NCBI GenBank assembly: GCA_002869105.1
Contig: PKTP01000003.1
Coordinates: 62,001-126,000 of the forward strand
Source of the DNA: Alphaproteobacteria bacterium
GTDB lineage: Bacteria > Pseudomonadota > Alphaproteobacteria > UBA7879
Direction: 5' to 3'
Length of the DNA: 64,000 nucleotides
Numbering within the stretch: position 1 is the stretch's first letter; each line of letters begins with the position of its first letter. The notes below the pieces were generated by a model. That model worked only from the letters and a program-made list of their open reading frames with translations, searched no databases and was not told the origin of the DNA. This document shows positions 8,334 through 16,693 of the stretch, in pieces. Made by a program: the position numbers and the translations under genes.

Positions 8334-9461
8334 GTGAAAAAAATAATCTTCACGTTTTTGGGTGTTTTAACTGTAACATATGCTCGCGTAGATATGATGA
8401 GTGATGCAGAAATTTTGGCATCAGCCAATGACTGCACAAGAGCAGTTAGCTCAATAAAGACTTCACTCTCATCAGACCCTTTCTGTGAAAAAGAGCGCGC
8501 TGCTCAATCTGCTTTGGCTTCTGATAAAGATTTGGATCCAGAGATTGTCGGTTTATCGCTCTCAAAGGTTCGGAAATATGGGGAATATGCCAAGATGGCC
8601 TATATCCAGCCCAGAGAAGATGGCAGTCATCTGGAAAAAATGAAAGTTTATCTCGAGCCAGGAGACAAGGTTTATTACTTTGCAACTGAAGTTGAAAATT
8701 CTGGGATGATCATTGAACATGAAAATGGCGATATCACTGTTGTTTACAAGGGATCAAGTAGCGCTAATAACTGGGCTTCAGATTTTTGGGCTAATTTTGC
8801 TTATGATAAAAATACAGGGTTTCGGGTTCATAATGGCATTATGAAAGGATTTTACCGCACCAAAGATAAAGTCTTTAATATCCTGGATGAAATTGCACAA
8901 TCCCGACAGTCATCATTAGAAGAACTCCTTGAAAAAGTCACCATCACTGGGCATAGCCTTGGCGGCGGGCTTACTCAACTTTTGCAGGGATATATTCTCT
9001 CTCAGTATAATCTTAAAACCAAGGCTGTTAGTTTTGCGGCTCCCCGAGTTTATGACATTGCAACGGCCGAGCTTCTAGACCAGGAATTACAGGGACATCA
9101 CCTCAATGTTTCTCAAGCCGGGGATCCCGTCCCATTGATTGCTTTTCAGACGCTTGGGTTCCAACATTACGGTACCCATCTCTCTCTGCCCCACATGTGG
9201 GATAAGCCTCATTTGATGACAAATTATTTAAAAGCATTAGAGATGTTAGAACAAGAAAGAGAATATCAAGGTTTTTGGCGTCTCTACCATTACCAGCAAG
9301 GAACGGGAGATATGTGGACGCCTTATTACTACCGCGGTAAGTATGTGGATCCTTATCTTCACACATCCCTCAAGTGGCTAAAAGATGGCGCGCTTTACGG
9401 TTTTTCATCTGGATATGACTTCTTTGCAGCTTTTTGGGCCGTGAAGCAGCCTTCATATTGA
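8334..9461 (+). CDS. Secreted class 3 lipase family protein
   Basis: This is an alpha/beta-hydrolase of the fungal-type class 3 lipase family, which hydrolyses acylglycerols or phospholipids. The 375-residue protein starts at GTG 8334 with a signal peptide (MKKIIFTFLGVLTVTYA). The nucleophile elbow ITGHSLGGG places the catalytic Ser at 208. The probable Asp is D264 (QAGDPVP) and the His H282 (GTHLSLP). A typical strand, DITVVYKGSSSANNW, precedes the elbow. It lies one base after the preceding frame, so it is probably co-transcribed with the two upstream reading frames. Lipases of this class are common among exported enzymes of intracellular bacteria; a role on host membranes is inference. Confidence 0.85.
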   Translation: MKKIIFTFLGVLTVTYARVDMMSDAEILASANDCTRAVSSIKTSLSSDPFCEKERAAQSALASDKDLDPEIVGLSLSKVRKYGEYAKMAYIQPREDGSHLEKMKVYLEPGDKVYYFATEVENSGMIIEHENGDITVVYKGSSSANNWASDFWANFAYDKNTGFRVHNGIMKGFYRTKDKVFNILDEIAQSRQSSLEELLEKVTITGHSLGGGLTQLLQGYILSQYNLKTKAVSFAAPRVYDIATAELLDQELQGHHLNVSQAGDPVPLIAFQTLGFQHYGTHLSLPHMWDKPHLMTNYLKALEMLEQEREYQGFWRLYHYQQGTGDMWTPYYYRGKYVDPYLHTSLKWLKDGALYGFSSGYDFFAAFWAVKQPSY

Positions 9462-9513
9462 TTTAAGAGTGCATTATCAGGTAAGTTAACTGCGAACAAT
9501 CAATGCAGTATTC

Positions 9514-10284
9514 ATGGCCTTTCAGAAAAAAAACAACACGCCGATCTTTATCCTTAAACAAGCTTTTATGAGCCTGGTCCAAAACCACAAGCAGATTTTT
9601 TATATGACAGCTTTACCTTTGTTTTTCATCGGTTTAAGTCGGCTACTTCAAGTGGCTTTCCCAGCGCTCAGCAACCCTGTGTTTAGTTTTTTTACCCTGC
9701 TTGATTATATTTTTCAGGTGGTCTTTGCTGTTGAATGGATCCGCTTTTTATCCACGAGACGCCGGCATAAAACCATTTTAATTCCCCAGCCCAATCGTCG
9801 ATATTTCACGTATGGTGTGCTTTCCTTAGGTTTATTTTTTATGAACAGCCTTCTTATGTCAGTGCTCTCTTCGGTCTTAGGAATGCTCGCTGGTGGGGGC
9901 GTTTATGGTTTGTTGGGGCTGGCCATTGTCATGAAAATTTCTTACTTGTTTTTATTTGCGCGGCTCTCACCGGCCTTTGTTGGGGCAGCTAATGATAAAC
10001 CAGAAAATATTCCTTTTGCATGGCCAAAAACCCAGGCGTATTGGTCCAAGCTTTTAGGATACTTGCTGTTGGTTCAGCTGATCGTGATCCTGTTGAATAT
10101 GATCGTTGTGAGTCTGATGATTTTGCCTCAGCTATCGGCACAAAAACTGGAAATTTTAAGGAAAAATCCGCTGGATCTTATTAAGATGATGCGGGCTGGC
10201 TTTTGGTTTCTTCAGGTTTTTGCCTATATAGGCCTTGCCCTTGAGGTGTATGGCATATGGTTCTTTAACAAGAAAAAGATTTAA
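9514..10284 (+). CDS. Integral membrane protein of unknown function
   Basis: The 256-residue protein has about five or six hydrophobic segments, among them YMTALPLFFIGLSRLLQVAF, the region around GVLSLGLFFMNSLLMSVLSS, and LLGYLLLVQLIVILLNMIVV. No catalytic motif or family is recognised. It ends in a basic tail (FNKKKI). Its 3' end overlaps by 4 bases the convergent atoE-like gene. It follows the lipase by 52 bases on the same strand, so it could be part of that unit. Confidence 0.6.
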   Translation: MAFQKKNNTPIFILKQAFMSLVQNHKQIFYMTALPLFFIGLSRLLQVAFPALSNPVFSFFTLLDYIFQVVFAVEWIRFLSTRRRHKTILIPQPNRRYFTYGVLSLGLFFMNSLLMSVLSSVLGMLAGGGVYGLLGLAIVMKISYLFLFARLSPAFVGAANDKPENIPFAWPKTQAYWSKLLGYLLLVQLIVILLNMIVVSLMILPQLSAQKLEILRKNPLDLIKMMRAGFWFLQVFAYIGLALEVYGIWFFNKKKI

Positions 10285-11594
10285 AAGATCAAAAACACAC
10301 TGATCAGAACAATGCCAGACGTGATCAAATAGAAAAGACAATAGCTCATAATATCCCGCAGGTGGAGGCCTGCAACGGCAAGCACGGGGAGTGCCCAAAA
10401 GGGTTGAAGCATATTGGTCCAGGCATCGCCCCAAGCAATTGCCATAGAGGTTTTGATAATATCCGCCCCTAAGTCATGTGCTGCTGGAATAACAATGGGG
10501 GCTTGAATGGCCCATTGTCCACCTCCAGAAGGCACAAAAAGATTTAAAATAGAGGCGCTGATAAACGTCAAAAACGCAAAGGAATCAGCGGTTGAAATTT
10601 CAACAAAAAAGTTTGAGATGATTTGTGCCAAACCAGATTCACGCATAATGCCCATGATCCCAGCATAAAAAGGAAACTGCAGCAAAATAGGGCCCACTTT
10701 TTTGGTGCCGGTATAAACGGCTTGGACAAAGCGTATGGGCTTTTGATGAAGGAAAAAAGCCAGCATCAAAAACATAAAGTTCACATGGTTGAGATCAAAC
10801 GTAAAGCATCCCATCACGATTTTGTTGTAAATAAACAAAAAAGCAAGTCCGAAGGTGATGTAGGTGACCACGCGGCTCCGTTCAAGTTTGGCTGCGGGTG
10901 TGGTTGAGTGTTCAGCGCTGTCATCATACTCAGGCTCTTGAGGCACCTCGACGATTTTATATTTCTTAATGCTTCCTAAGAAATAGTTAGAAGCTAGAAT
11001 GGCCAAATAAACACCAATCACCGCGGTAATATTCAGCCAATTAAACAATGTCTCTTGAATGGGCACAACGCGGCCAATCAGTTTTTCGGTGAAGTTCCCT
11101 GGGGTTGCCATCAGAAGGGGGATAGACCCTGAAAAGCCGCCATGCCATACCATAAATCCACTGTATGCTGTTGCAACCATTAAACGAAAATTAACATGCG
11201 GCATTACGGCAACTACTTTGCGGCAGAAAATCGCTGCCACAACCAGGCCAAATCCCCAGTTAAATAAACATCCAGTGAGTCCTAAAATTGACGTCACAAC
11301 CACAGCCTGGCGTGAACTGGTTAACGATTGAGCTATTTTTGTTAAAAAGCGATCCACAGGCGGTGAGGAGGCGAGGGCATATCCCCCAATTAAGATCATC
11401 GCCATTTGCATGGTAAAAACACTCAGTTGCCAGAATTCATTACCCCAATAGACAACAAGCATGCCAGCCGACTTATCGGTGAGGCTAAGACCGAGGATAA
11501 AAATGGTAAATGTCAGAAGAAGTGCAACGATAAAAGGATCAGGGGTATAGCGTCGAAGCACTCTGTCGCATCCCTGCACAATAGCGTTAATCAT
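10281..11594 (-). CDS. atoE: Short-chain fatty acid transporter, AtoE family
   Basis: This is a 437-residue polytopic membrane protein of the AtoE/short-chain fatty acid transporter family, thought to take up acetoacetate or short-chain fatty acids. Recognisable segments are the N-terminal YTPDPFIVALLLTFTIFIL, the LGLTGCLFNWGFGLVVAAIF region, and FMVWHGGFSGSIPLLMATPG. The C-terminal NLFVPSGGGQWAIQAPIVIPA is the strongest family signature. No ato catabolic genes are adjacent, so the substrate is inferred from the family only. It stands alone, convergent with the membrane protein gene upstream in coordinates. Confidence 0.88.
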   Translation of the reverse strand: MINAIVQGCDRVLRRYTPDPFIVALLLTFTIFILGLSLTDKSAGMLVVYWGNEFWQLSVFTMQMAMILIGGYALASSPPVDRFLTKIAQSLTSSRQAVVVTSILGLTGCLFNWGFGLVVAAIFCRKVVAVMPHVNFRLMVATAYSGFMVWHGGFSGSIPLLMATPGNFTEKLIGRVVPIQETLFNWLNITAVIGVYLAILASNYFLGSIKKYKIVEVPQEPEYDDSAEHSTTPAAKLERSRVVTYITFGLAFLFIYNKIVMGCFTFDLNHVNFMFLMLAFFLHQKPIRFVQAVYTGTKKVGPILLQFPFYAGIMGIMRESGLAQIISNFFVEISTADSFAFLTFISASILNLFVPSGGGQWAIQAPIVIPAAHDLGADIIKTSMAIAWGDAWTNMLQPFWALPVLAVAGLHLRDIMSYCLFYLITSGIVLISVFLIF

Positions 11595-11784
11595 AGCTTT
11601 TCATCCTATGGTGTTTGAGCAGCTGTAACCTGCCACAAAACTTTTTTGGGCGCAAGCTCCCAAATTTATTTTATCCAAACAGGAAGATTTTAATTATATA
11701 TTTATTTATTATATAGTAATTATTTTTATAAATATAATAATAATTAATTTAGTTTGACAGTAATAACTGCCAGCGACATTTCAT

Positions 11785-11814
11785 TGATCTAAGAGGCATG
11801 TGCGGGCTATAGTA
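11785..11814 (+). promoter_or_regulatory. Possible promoter of the acidic-repeat gene
   Basis: TTGATC (11785-11790) and TATAGT (11809-11814) are 18 bases apart, about 20 bases before the ATG at 11833. A perfect TTGACA also occurs at 11755-11760, but no good -10 box follows it at the right distance. The flanking 11650-11750 stretch is almost pure A/T. Confidence 0.3.
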
Positions 11815-11832
11815 ATTACTAATGGAGGCACA

Positions 11833-13002
11833 ATGATAAAACTAACTTTTACGTCCCTTATTTTTTTTATCATATTCACGAGTCATGTATCTGGTCAAAT
11901 CGCCCAGCAAACCGGTCCTGGAAATTTAATTTATGGTCGAATCCAGCTTGATCCTAAATCTTGTCAGAGTGGTGCAGCGTCTTCGGCTATGAAAGTTCTT
12001 TATCAAATGTTGATGATTCCAGGGTTTGAAAAGGGCAAAGATCCTTTAGGTCGGTTTCGCAAGTGTATGAATATCGTTAAAAGAGAGGCCAATAAGTTCA
12101 ATGCCATAATCGACACTCAACCACATAAGTTAGGCCAGTACCTTAAAGAGCTTGATGTCATGTTGCTCTCAAAAACGTCTGATTCCAGTATTGCCGGGCC
12201 CCTCATTGCAACCTTATCAGGATATGTTGCGGATAATCAGCCAAAGGCACCAGCGTCGCGCAAGAAATATTCTTTTCAAATCAAGACAAAGAGCGGTGTC
12301 CATACTGTTTATCTCCCAGAGGCCATTGCTTTATTTCAAGCAATATATCGTGTCGATCCAATAAAAGGAAAAATCCAACTAAAGAAGGCAGGCCTGATCA
12401 AAGGCATTATGAAGCAGTGGCTTGAATCGTTGCCGCAACGCACGGACATCTCAAAAAAAGAGATGAACCGCAGCCTCAATTACTATACACCTGCGCGGAT
12501 GATTGAAAAAATTTATGAGCAAGCTCGAGCAAATACCAGGGGGAATCAAAGGTATGAAACCTCTCTTGACGATGAGGGCTATGAAAACGAAGACAGTGAC
12601 GATGAGGGCTATGAAAACGAAGACAGTGACGATGAGGGCTATGAAACTGAAGATAATGAGGAAGAGGAAGAGAGTGTTGAGAATAAAACGATCGCTTCAA
12701 CAAAGGCTGTTAACTATAACCCCAGTCAACCAGAAGAGTCTTGGCTGAAGTCCGGTTTTATGCGCCTTCGGAATATTAAAAGAACGGGAGATGGCCAATG
12801 GATTTTAACGGGAGAGCAAAAACTTGATGTTTTGAATTCATACAAAAATTTTATTAAGTCTATTTGCCTGCCACTTTACAAAGAAGAGAGTAGTGTATGC
12901 ATCCATTATGTACAAAAAAGAATATTTGCTTCACGCACTTACAGTCCCAATACCAAAAATTATTTAATCAAAGCGCTCCAACGATATGTTCCGCGTTTGT
13001 AG
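11833..13002 (+). CDS. Secreted protein of unknown function with three acidic decapeptide repeats
   Basis: I do not recognise the family. The ATG at 11833 is preceded by GGAGG at a good distance and begins a signal peptide (MIKLTFTSLIFFIIFTSHVSG), so it is preferred to the GTG at 11800. The mature protein has an N-terminal half with a few cysteines. Then come three tandem copies of a 30-base unit encoding DDEGYENEDS, DDEGYENEDS and DDEGYETED (about 12570-12658), and a run of Glu. A basic C-terminal domain with three Cys follows (CLPLYKEESSVC). The near-perfect DNA repeats suggest recent or ongoing unit expansion. It precedes rlmH by 17 bases. Confidence 0.6.
   Translation: MIKLTFTSLIFFIIFTSHVSGQIAQQTGPGNLIYGRIQLDPKSCQSGAASSAMKVLYQMLMIPGFEKGKDPLGRFRKCMNIVKREANKFNAIIDTQPHKLGQYLKELDVMLLSKTSDSSIAGPLIATLSGYVADNQPKAPASRKKYSFQIKTKSGVHTVYLPEAIALFQAIYRVDPIKGKIQLKKAGLIKGIMKQWLESLPQRTDISKKEMNRSLNYYTPARMIEKIYEQARANTRGNQRYETSLDDEGYENEDSDDEGYENEDSDDEGYETEDNEEEEESVENKTIASTKAVNYNPSQPEESWLKSGFMRLRNIKRTGDGQWILTGEQKLDVLNSYKNFIKSICLPLYKEESSVCIHYVQKRIFASRTYSPNTKNYLIKALQRYVPRL
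12570..12658 (+). repeat. Tandem 30-base coding repeat, three copies
   Basis: Three consecutive units start gacgatgagggctatgaaa. The first two are essentially identical and the third diverges at its end. They encode an acidic, probably disordered segment. Copy number could vary between strains by slippage or recombination. Confidence 0.85.
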
Positions 13003-13019
13003 TATGATATCTTCCTGTC

Positions 13020-13469
13020 ATGACGATTCGTATTTACGCCATTAACAAATTAAAAAACGGCCCTGAGCAGCAACTTTTTAAAGCCTATCTTGATCGTATG
13101 ACGTGGCCTGTTAAGATCAATGAGATTCAAGTCAAGCAAGGTGCGCCGTCAAAATCTCAAGAATCGCAGCAAATTTTGAAGGCTCTTAAGCCCGACGACT
13201 GCCTAATTCTCCTTGATGAAACCGGTAAAAACCTCTCAACGCATGAACTTTTATCGCTTATAACAGAGATTCAAACGCAAAAAAATAAAGTGCCGGCTTT
13301 TGCAATCGGTGGGGCAGAGGGACATTCAGATGAGATCAGAGCAAAGGCCAGCTATGCCATTGCATTTGGTCAGCAAACGTGGCCCCATAAACTTGTCCGG
13401 GTGATGTTGATGGAACAGGTATATCGCTGTCAATCGCTTGCTCAAGGTCATCCATATCATAAATCATAA
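13020..13469 (+). CDS. rlmH: 23S rRNA pseudouridine-1915 N3-methyltransferase RlmH
   Basis: RlmH is a SPOUT-class methyltransferase that methylates pseudouridine 1915 in helix 69 of 23S rRNA. The 149-residue protein has the family landmarks in order: LILLDETGKNLST, the knot segment FAIGGAEGHSDEIR that binds S-adenosylmethionine, and the C-terminal EQVYRCQSLAQGHPYHK. It is intact, starts at ATG 13020, and sits alone between a secreted unknown and the DsbA-like gene. In many bacteria rlmH lies next to rsfS, which is not present here. Confidence 0.95.
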   Translation: MTIRIYAINKLKNGPEQQLFKAYLDRMTWPVKINEIQVKQGAPSKSQESQQILKALKPDDCLILLDETGKNLSTHELLSLITEIQTQKNKVPAFAIGGAEGHSDEIRAKASYAIAFGQQTWPHKLVRVMLMEQVYRCQSLAQGHPYHKS

Positions 13470-13563
13470 AAATGGCCCTTTAGGTATAAGCGGCTGCAAC
13501 TTATGTCTTGCTGCGGTATGGGTTTTAAAGTAGGCTCATTGGTGTATTTAATGAGGTATATAT

Positions 13564-14307
13564 ATGTTTAAAAAACTTTCCATAATTCTTTCAGTTCTAA
13601 GTTTAATCATCGCGATTTGGGCTGCTTATCAGGTTAAGAAGAAGCCACAAACGATGACAGGTGAAGATACAAACGCAGTTTACATGGTTGAAGAAGCCTT
13701 GAATCAAAAGCCTGAATTGATTTTAACAGCTCTAGAGGTATACAAGCAACGTATGCAGCTCAAAGAAGACAAGGAAATGAAAGAGCAGGTTAGTAAAAAC
13801 AAGGCAGATATCATCGATCACAAAGGAGATCCAGTTGGCGGAAACCCAGAGGGAGACGTCACAGTGGTCAATTTCTTTGATTATCGTTGTGGATACTGCC
13901 GAAAAGCCTACGGTATTTTGCACGAAGCTGTCAAAAACGATGGTAAGACCCGCATTATCTATAAAGAATTCCCAATTTTTGGGGGAGACATGATCATGTC
14001 TAAAGCGGCTCTGGCTGCCCAGAAGCAGGGGAAATATGAAGACATGCATCAGGCATTCATGACATCCACAGGTAATTTAACTTTGTCAGAGGTCAAGGAG
14101 ATCGCCCGTCAACTGAATCTAGACGTTGAAAAGTTAGCGAGTGATATGAAATCTGAAGACATTGAAAAAGAAATCAAAGAAAACTTAGACCTGGGTCAAA
14201 AGTTAAAAATCACCGGCACACCAACCTTTATTGTTGGTGATGACGTTATCAGTGGGTTGATTGGAATTGATACCTTTGAAGAAAAAATTAAAAAGCAGCG
14301 TTCTTAA
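13564..14307 (+). CDS. DsbA-family thiol oxidoreductase, membrane-anchored
   Basis: This is a thioredoxin-fold protein of the DsbA/BdbD/Com1 type that works in the periplasm on disulfide bonds. The 247 residues begin with an uncleaved-looking hydrophobic anchor (LSIILSVLSLIIAIWAAY). The active site is CGYC (C109 and C112) within NFFDYRCGYCRKAYG. The cis-proline loop is GTPTFIVGDDVISG. The order, with a helical insert containing AALAAQKQGKYEDMHQAFM between them, is that of DsbA-like proteins common in Rickettsiales and related alphaproteobacteria. A strong terminator follows the gene. Confidence 0.9.
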   Translation: MFKKLSIILSVLSLIIAIWAAYQVKKKPQTMTGEDTNAVYMVEEALNQKPELILTALEVYKQRMQLKEDKEMKEQVSKNKADIIDHKGDPVGGNPEGDVTVVNFFDYRCGYCRKAYGILHEAVKNDGKTRIIYKEFPIFGGDMIMSKAALAAQKQGKYEDMHQAFMTSTGNLTLSEVKEIARQLNLDVEKLASDMKSEDIEKEIKENLDLGQKLKITGTPTFIVGDDVISGLIGIDTFEEKIKKQRS

Positions 14308-14344
14308 ATAAGTCAAGCGCTCAAAGATCTACAAATATAAGGAG

Positions 14345-14383
14345 GGGGGTGTCTTTCGTTTGAAAGATGCTCTCTTTTTTTTT
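14345..14383 (+). terminator. Rho-independent terminator after the DsbA-like gene
   Basis: A 13-pair stem, with four G-T pairs, runs between 14345-14357 and 14362-14374 around a GTTT loop and is followed by nine Ts. Because it spans the TTG at 14360, that TTG is unlikely to be the start of the next gene. Confidence 0.75.
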
Positions 14384-14410
14384 AAACGCTTAACAAAAGA
14401 TGATATAAAT

Positions 14411-15274
14411 ATGCCTTCTTCTTCAAATAGAGCAGCGGTTCCTTGGCTTTTGGCTTGGAGCGGTGTTTATGCCTTAGCCATTGCCTATGCTAAAGACTTG
14501 GATCCCGCCGTTGATAATTCAGTGATCGTTTTCTTCAGATCAATGTTTGGTTTTTTATTTTTGATGCCATCTCTTGTGAAATCTGGACTTCTTAAAACGT
14601 TGAGGCCTAAAAAACCAGGATTGATGCTCTTAAGGTCAGGATTGATGATGTTTGCCATATGGGCCACTCTCCGGGCATACAGATCTTTGGACCTTTCGGT
14701 TGCAACGTCCATCGGCTTCACTCAGTCCATTATCACAACCACTTTTGCGGGCTGGTTCTTAAGTGAAAGGGTTTCAATGAAAAGGTGGATTGTTGTTGGG
14801 GTTGGATACTGTGGTGTTTTATTTTTTACAGATTTTTCGTCTAATGTGCAGTTTCAAATGAATATTCTTGTTGCTTTAGGCGCGAATATTGCAGCCAGTT
14901 TAGCGATTATCGTCACCAAAAAACTAACTGACTTTGAACAAACCATGACCATCATCGCTGTGCCCCTATTCTTAATCATGCTTTTTACCGGGGTGGTTAA
15001 CACCATCAATGGGTGGAAAATTCCATCAATGATGATCTTGCTTCAAATTTCTATTATAGCCGGGGCCTTTACTTTTACCCAATACGCCTATGTCAGAGGG
15101 CTAAAATACTGTGAAGCAAGTTTTGCGGCGCCTTTTGAATATCTAAAACTGATTTTAGCGGTCCCCATTGGATACTTATATTTTCATGAAATTCTGTCGA
15201 TGAATAAAGTCATTGGGTCTGTCATTATTATTGCGAGTAATTTATACCTCTTAAGAAACAATAATAAATCTTGA
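14411..15274 (+). CDS. DMT/EamA-family transporter
   Basis: This is a drug/metabolite-superfamily permease with about ten transmembrane helices in two EamA halves. It starts MPSSSNRAAVPWLLAWSG at ATG 14411. The frame is open back to a TTG at 14360, but that codon lies in the terminator hairpin of the preceding gene. Typical EamA features are the VIVFFRSMFGFLFLMP helix, the ATSIGFTQSIITTTFAGWFLSE motif, and in the second half EASFAAPFEYLKLILAVPIG followed by a YFHE segment. The resemblance is to the S-adenosylmethionine/amino-acid exporter group common in Rickettsiales, but the substrate cannot be read from the sequence. Confidence 0.85.
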   Translation: MPSSSNRAAVPWLLAWSGVYALAIAYAKDLDPAVDNSVIVFFRSMFGFLFLMPSLVKSGLLKTLRPKKPGLMLLRSGLMMFAIWATLRAYRSLDLSVATSIGFTQSIITTTFAGWFLSERVSMKRWIVVGVGYCGVLFFTDFSSNVQFQMNILVALGANIAASLAIIVTKKLTDFEQTMTIIAVPLFLIMLFTGVVNTINGWKIPSMMILLQISIIAGAFTFTQYAYVRGLKYCEASFAAPFEYLKLILAVPIGYLYFHEILSMNKVIGSVIIIASNLYLLRNNNKS

Positions 15275-15322
15275 AAAAATACGGTTTTTAAGCCACTATC
15301 CAAGCCAATGTTTTAGAATTCT

Positions 15323-16693
15323 ATGAACTATCGTCTGCCCGAGCTCATTGGTTTTTTTGCCACGCTTTTGATTGCTTTTATTCTTTACAATCAACAATCC
15401 CGCACACTCTTTTCTGCCGTCCCCACCCCTGAGATTGAACGTGAGTCAGCATCGGTTCCCGCCAATTTGGATCAAGATGCGATCATGACTGAAGACGAAA
15501 CCACCGAGGAAGTAACCAAGGAAAGTTCTGAATTCACAGCGGTCGATACCGTTGTCAATATCCATCACGTTAAGTCAGGGGATACGCTTTACAGATTTTT
15601 TATCAGAGCGGTTAAAACAATTGAAGATGTCCAACGCATCATTCACCTTTTGAATAAAAACAAGGTGTTGAAAAAATTCAAAGCAGGCACAGAGTTTAAA
15701 ATTATTTCAACCAAGTCAGGGGTAAAGGCAGGTCAGGTTCAACAGATCATTTTCTATGTTGATAAAACCAAGGTCATGCTGTTCAGAGACTCTCTCACAA
15801 ACGAGCTCAACCTTGAGAAAAAACCATTGATTTCAATCAAGCGACTTTATGAAGGGGTTGTGAACAACAGTCTTTATTATGCCGCCCAAAAATTAGGAAT
15901 TCCAGATCTTATTACGCATCAATTCGCGCGTTTGCTCAGTCATAAAGTTGATTTCCAGCGTTCTATTAAAGAAGGGGATGCCTTTACGATTTTTGCTGAA
16001 ATCTTCATTGATCCCGATACCGATAAAATTGTCCCAGGTCGGTTCTATTATGGGTCTATCATTCTCAAAGAAGGGAAAAAAGATCTGTATCGCTATCAAA
16101 ATGAGCAGGGTGACATCCATTATTTCAGCTCAAATGCCCAAGCAGCAACGCGGTCGCTGCTCAAGACGCCGGTGCCGGGGGCGCCGATTTCAAGTCGGTA
16201 TGGAATGCGCAAGCACCCGATTTTAGGGTATTCTAAAATGCATCAAGGCATTGATTTTGCCGCGCCTCGTGGAACCCGCGTTTTGGCAGCAGGGGATGGC
16301 GTTGTTCAAAAAGCCCAATTCAATGGAGGCTACGGGAACTATATTGTTGTTAAACATTCACCAAGCATTAAAACGGCGTATGCTCATCTTATGCGTTTTG
16401 CTAAAGGAGTCCGGAGTGGCACAAAGGTGAAGCAAGGCCAGGTCATTGGTTTTGTTGGTACAACCGGGCGTAGCACCGGGCCGCATTTGCATTATGAAAT
16501 CCATCTGAATAATAAAAAAGTGAATCCAAATACGGTGAAGCTCCCAACCACCAAACAGCTCTCGGCCCAAGAAATCAATCGCTTTCAAAAACAGCGTCAA
16601 AGCATTGATAAAATGATGGCAGTCGCGCAAAAGTGTGATCAAACTTATATCGTTGCCGATCAAAATGCGGGCCAATGCGTTAAGGCCAGCTAA
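15323..16693 (+). CDS. M23 family metallopeptidase (peptidoglycan endopeptidase)
   Basis: This is a periplasmic zinc peptidase that cuts peptidoglycan cross-links, or a regulator of such enzymes. The 456-residue protein has an N-terminal membrane anchor (LIGFFATLLIAFILY), a LysM/OapA-like region (HHVKSGDTLYRFF), a central domain, and a C-terminal LytM domain. Zinc ligands are visible in HQGIDFAAPRGT (the H...D pair), and in GPHLHYEI (the HxH motif), after SRYGMRKHPILGYSKMHQG. It resembles the MepM type. It ends 14 bases inside the convergent hemF gene. Confidence 0.9.
   Translation: MNYRLPELIGFFATLLIAFILYNQQSRTLFSAVPTPEIERESASVPANLDQDAIMTEDETTEEVTKESSEFTAVDTVVNIHHVKSGDTLYRFFIRAVKTIEDVQRIIHLLNKNKVLKKFKAGTEFKIISTKSGVKAGQVQQIIFYVDKTKVMLFRDSLTNELNLEKKPLISIKRLYEGVVNNSLYYAAQKLGIPDLITHQFARLLSHKVDFQRSIKEGDAFTIFAEIFIDPDTDKIVPGRFYYGSIILKEGKKDLYRYQNEQGDIHYFSSNAQAATRSLLKTPVPGAPISSRYGMRKHPILGYSKMHQGIDFAAPRGTRVLAAGDGVVQKAQFNGGYGNYIVVKHSPSIKTAYAHLMRFAKGVRSGTKVKQGQVIGFVGTTGRSTGPHLHYEIHLNNKKVNPNTVKLPTTKQLSAQEINRFQKQRQSIDKMMAVAQKCDQTYIVADQNAGQCVKAS

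Noticed and set aside
12503-12748. Alternative-frame ORF across the acidic repeats
   Set aside because: It is a by-product of the 30-base tandem repeat in the real frame.
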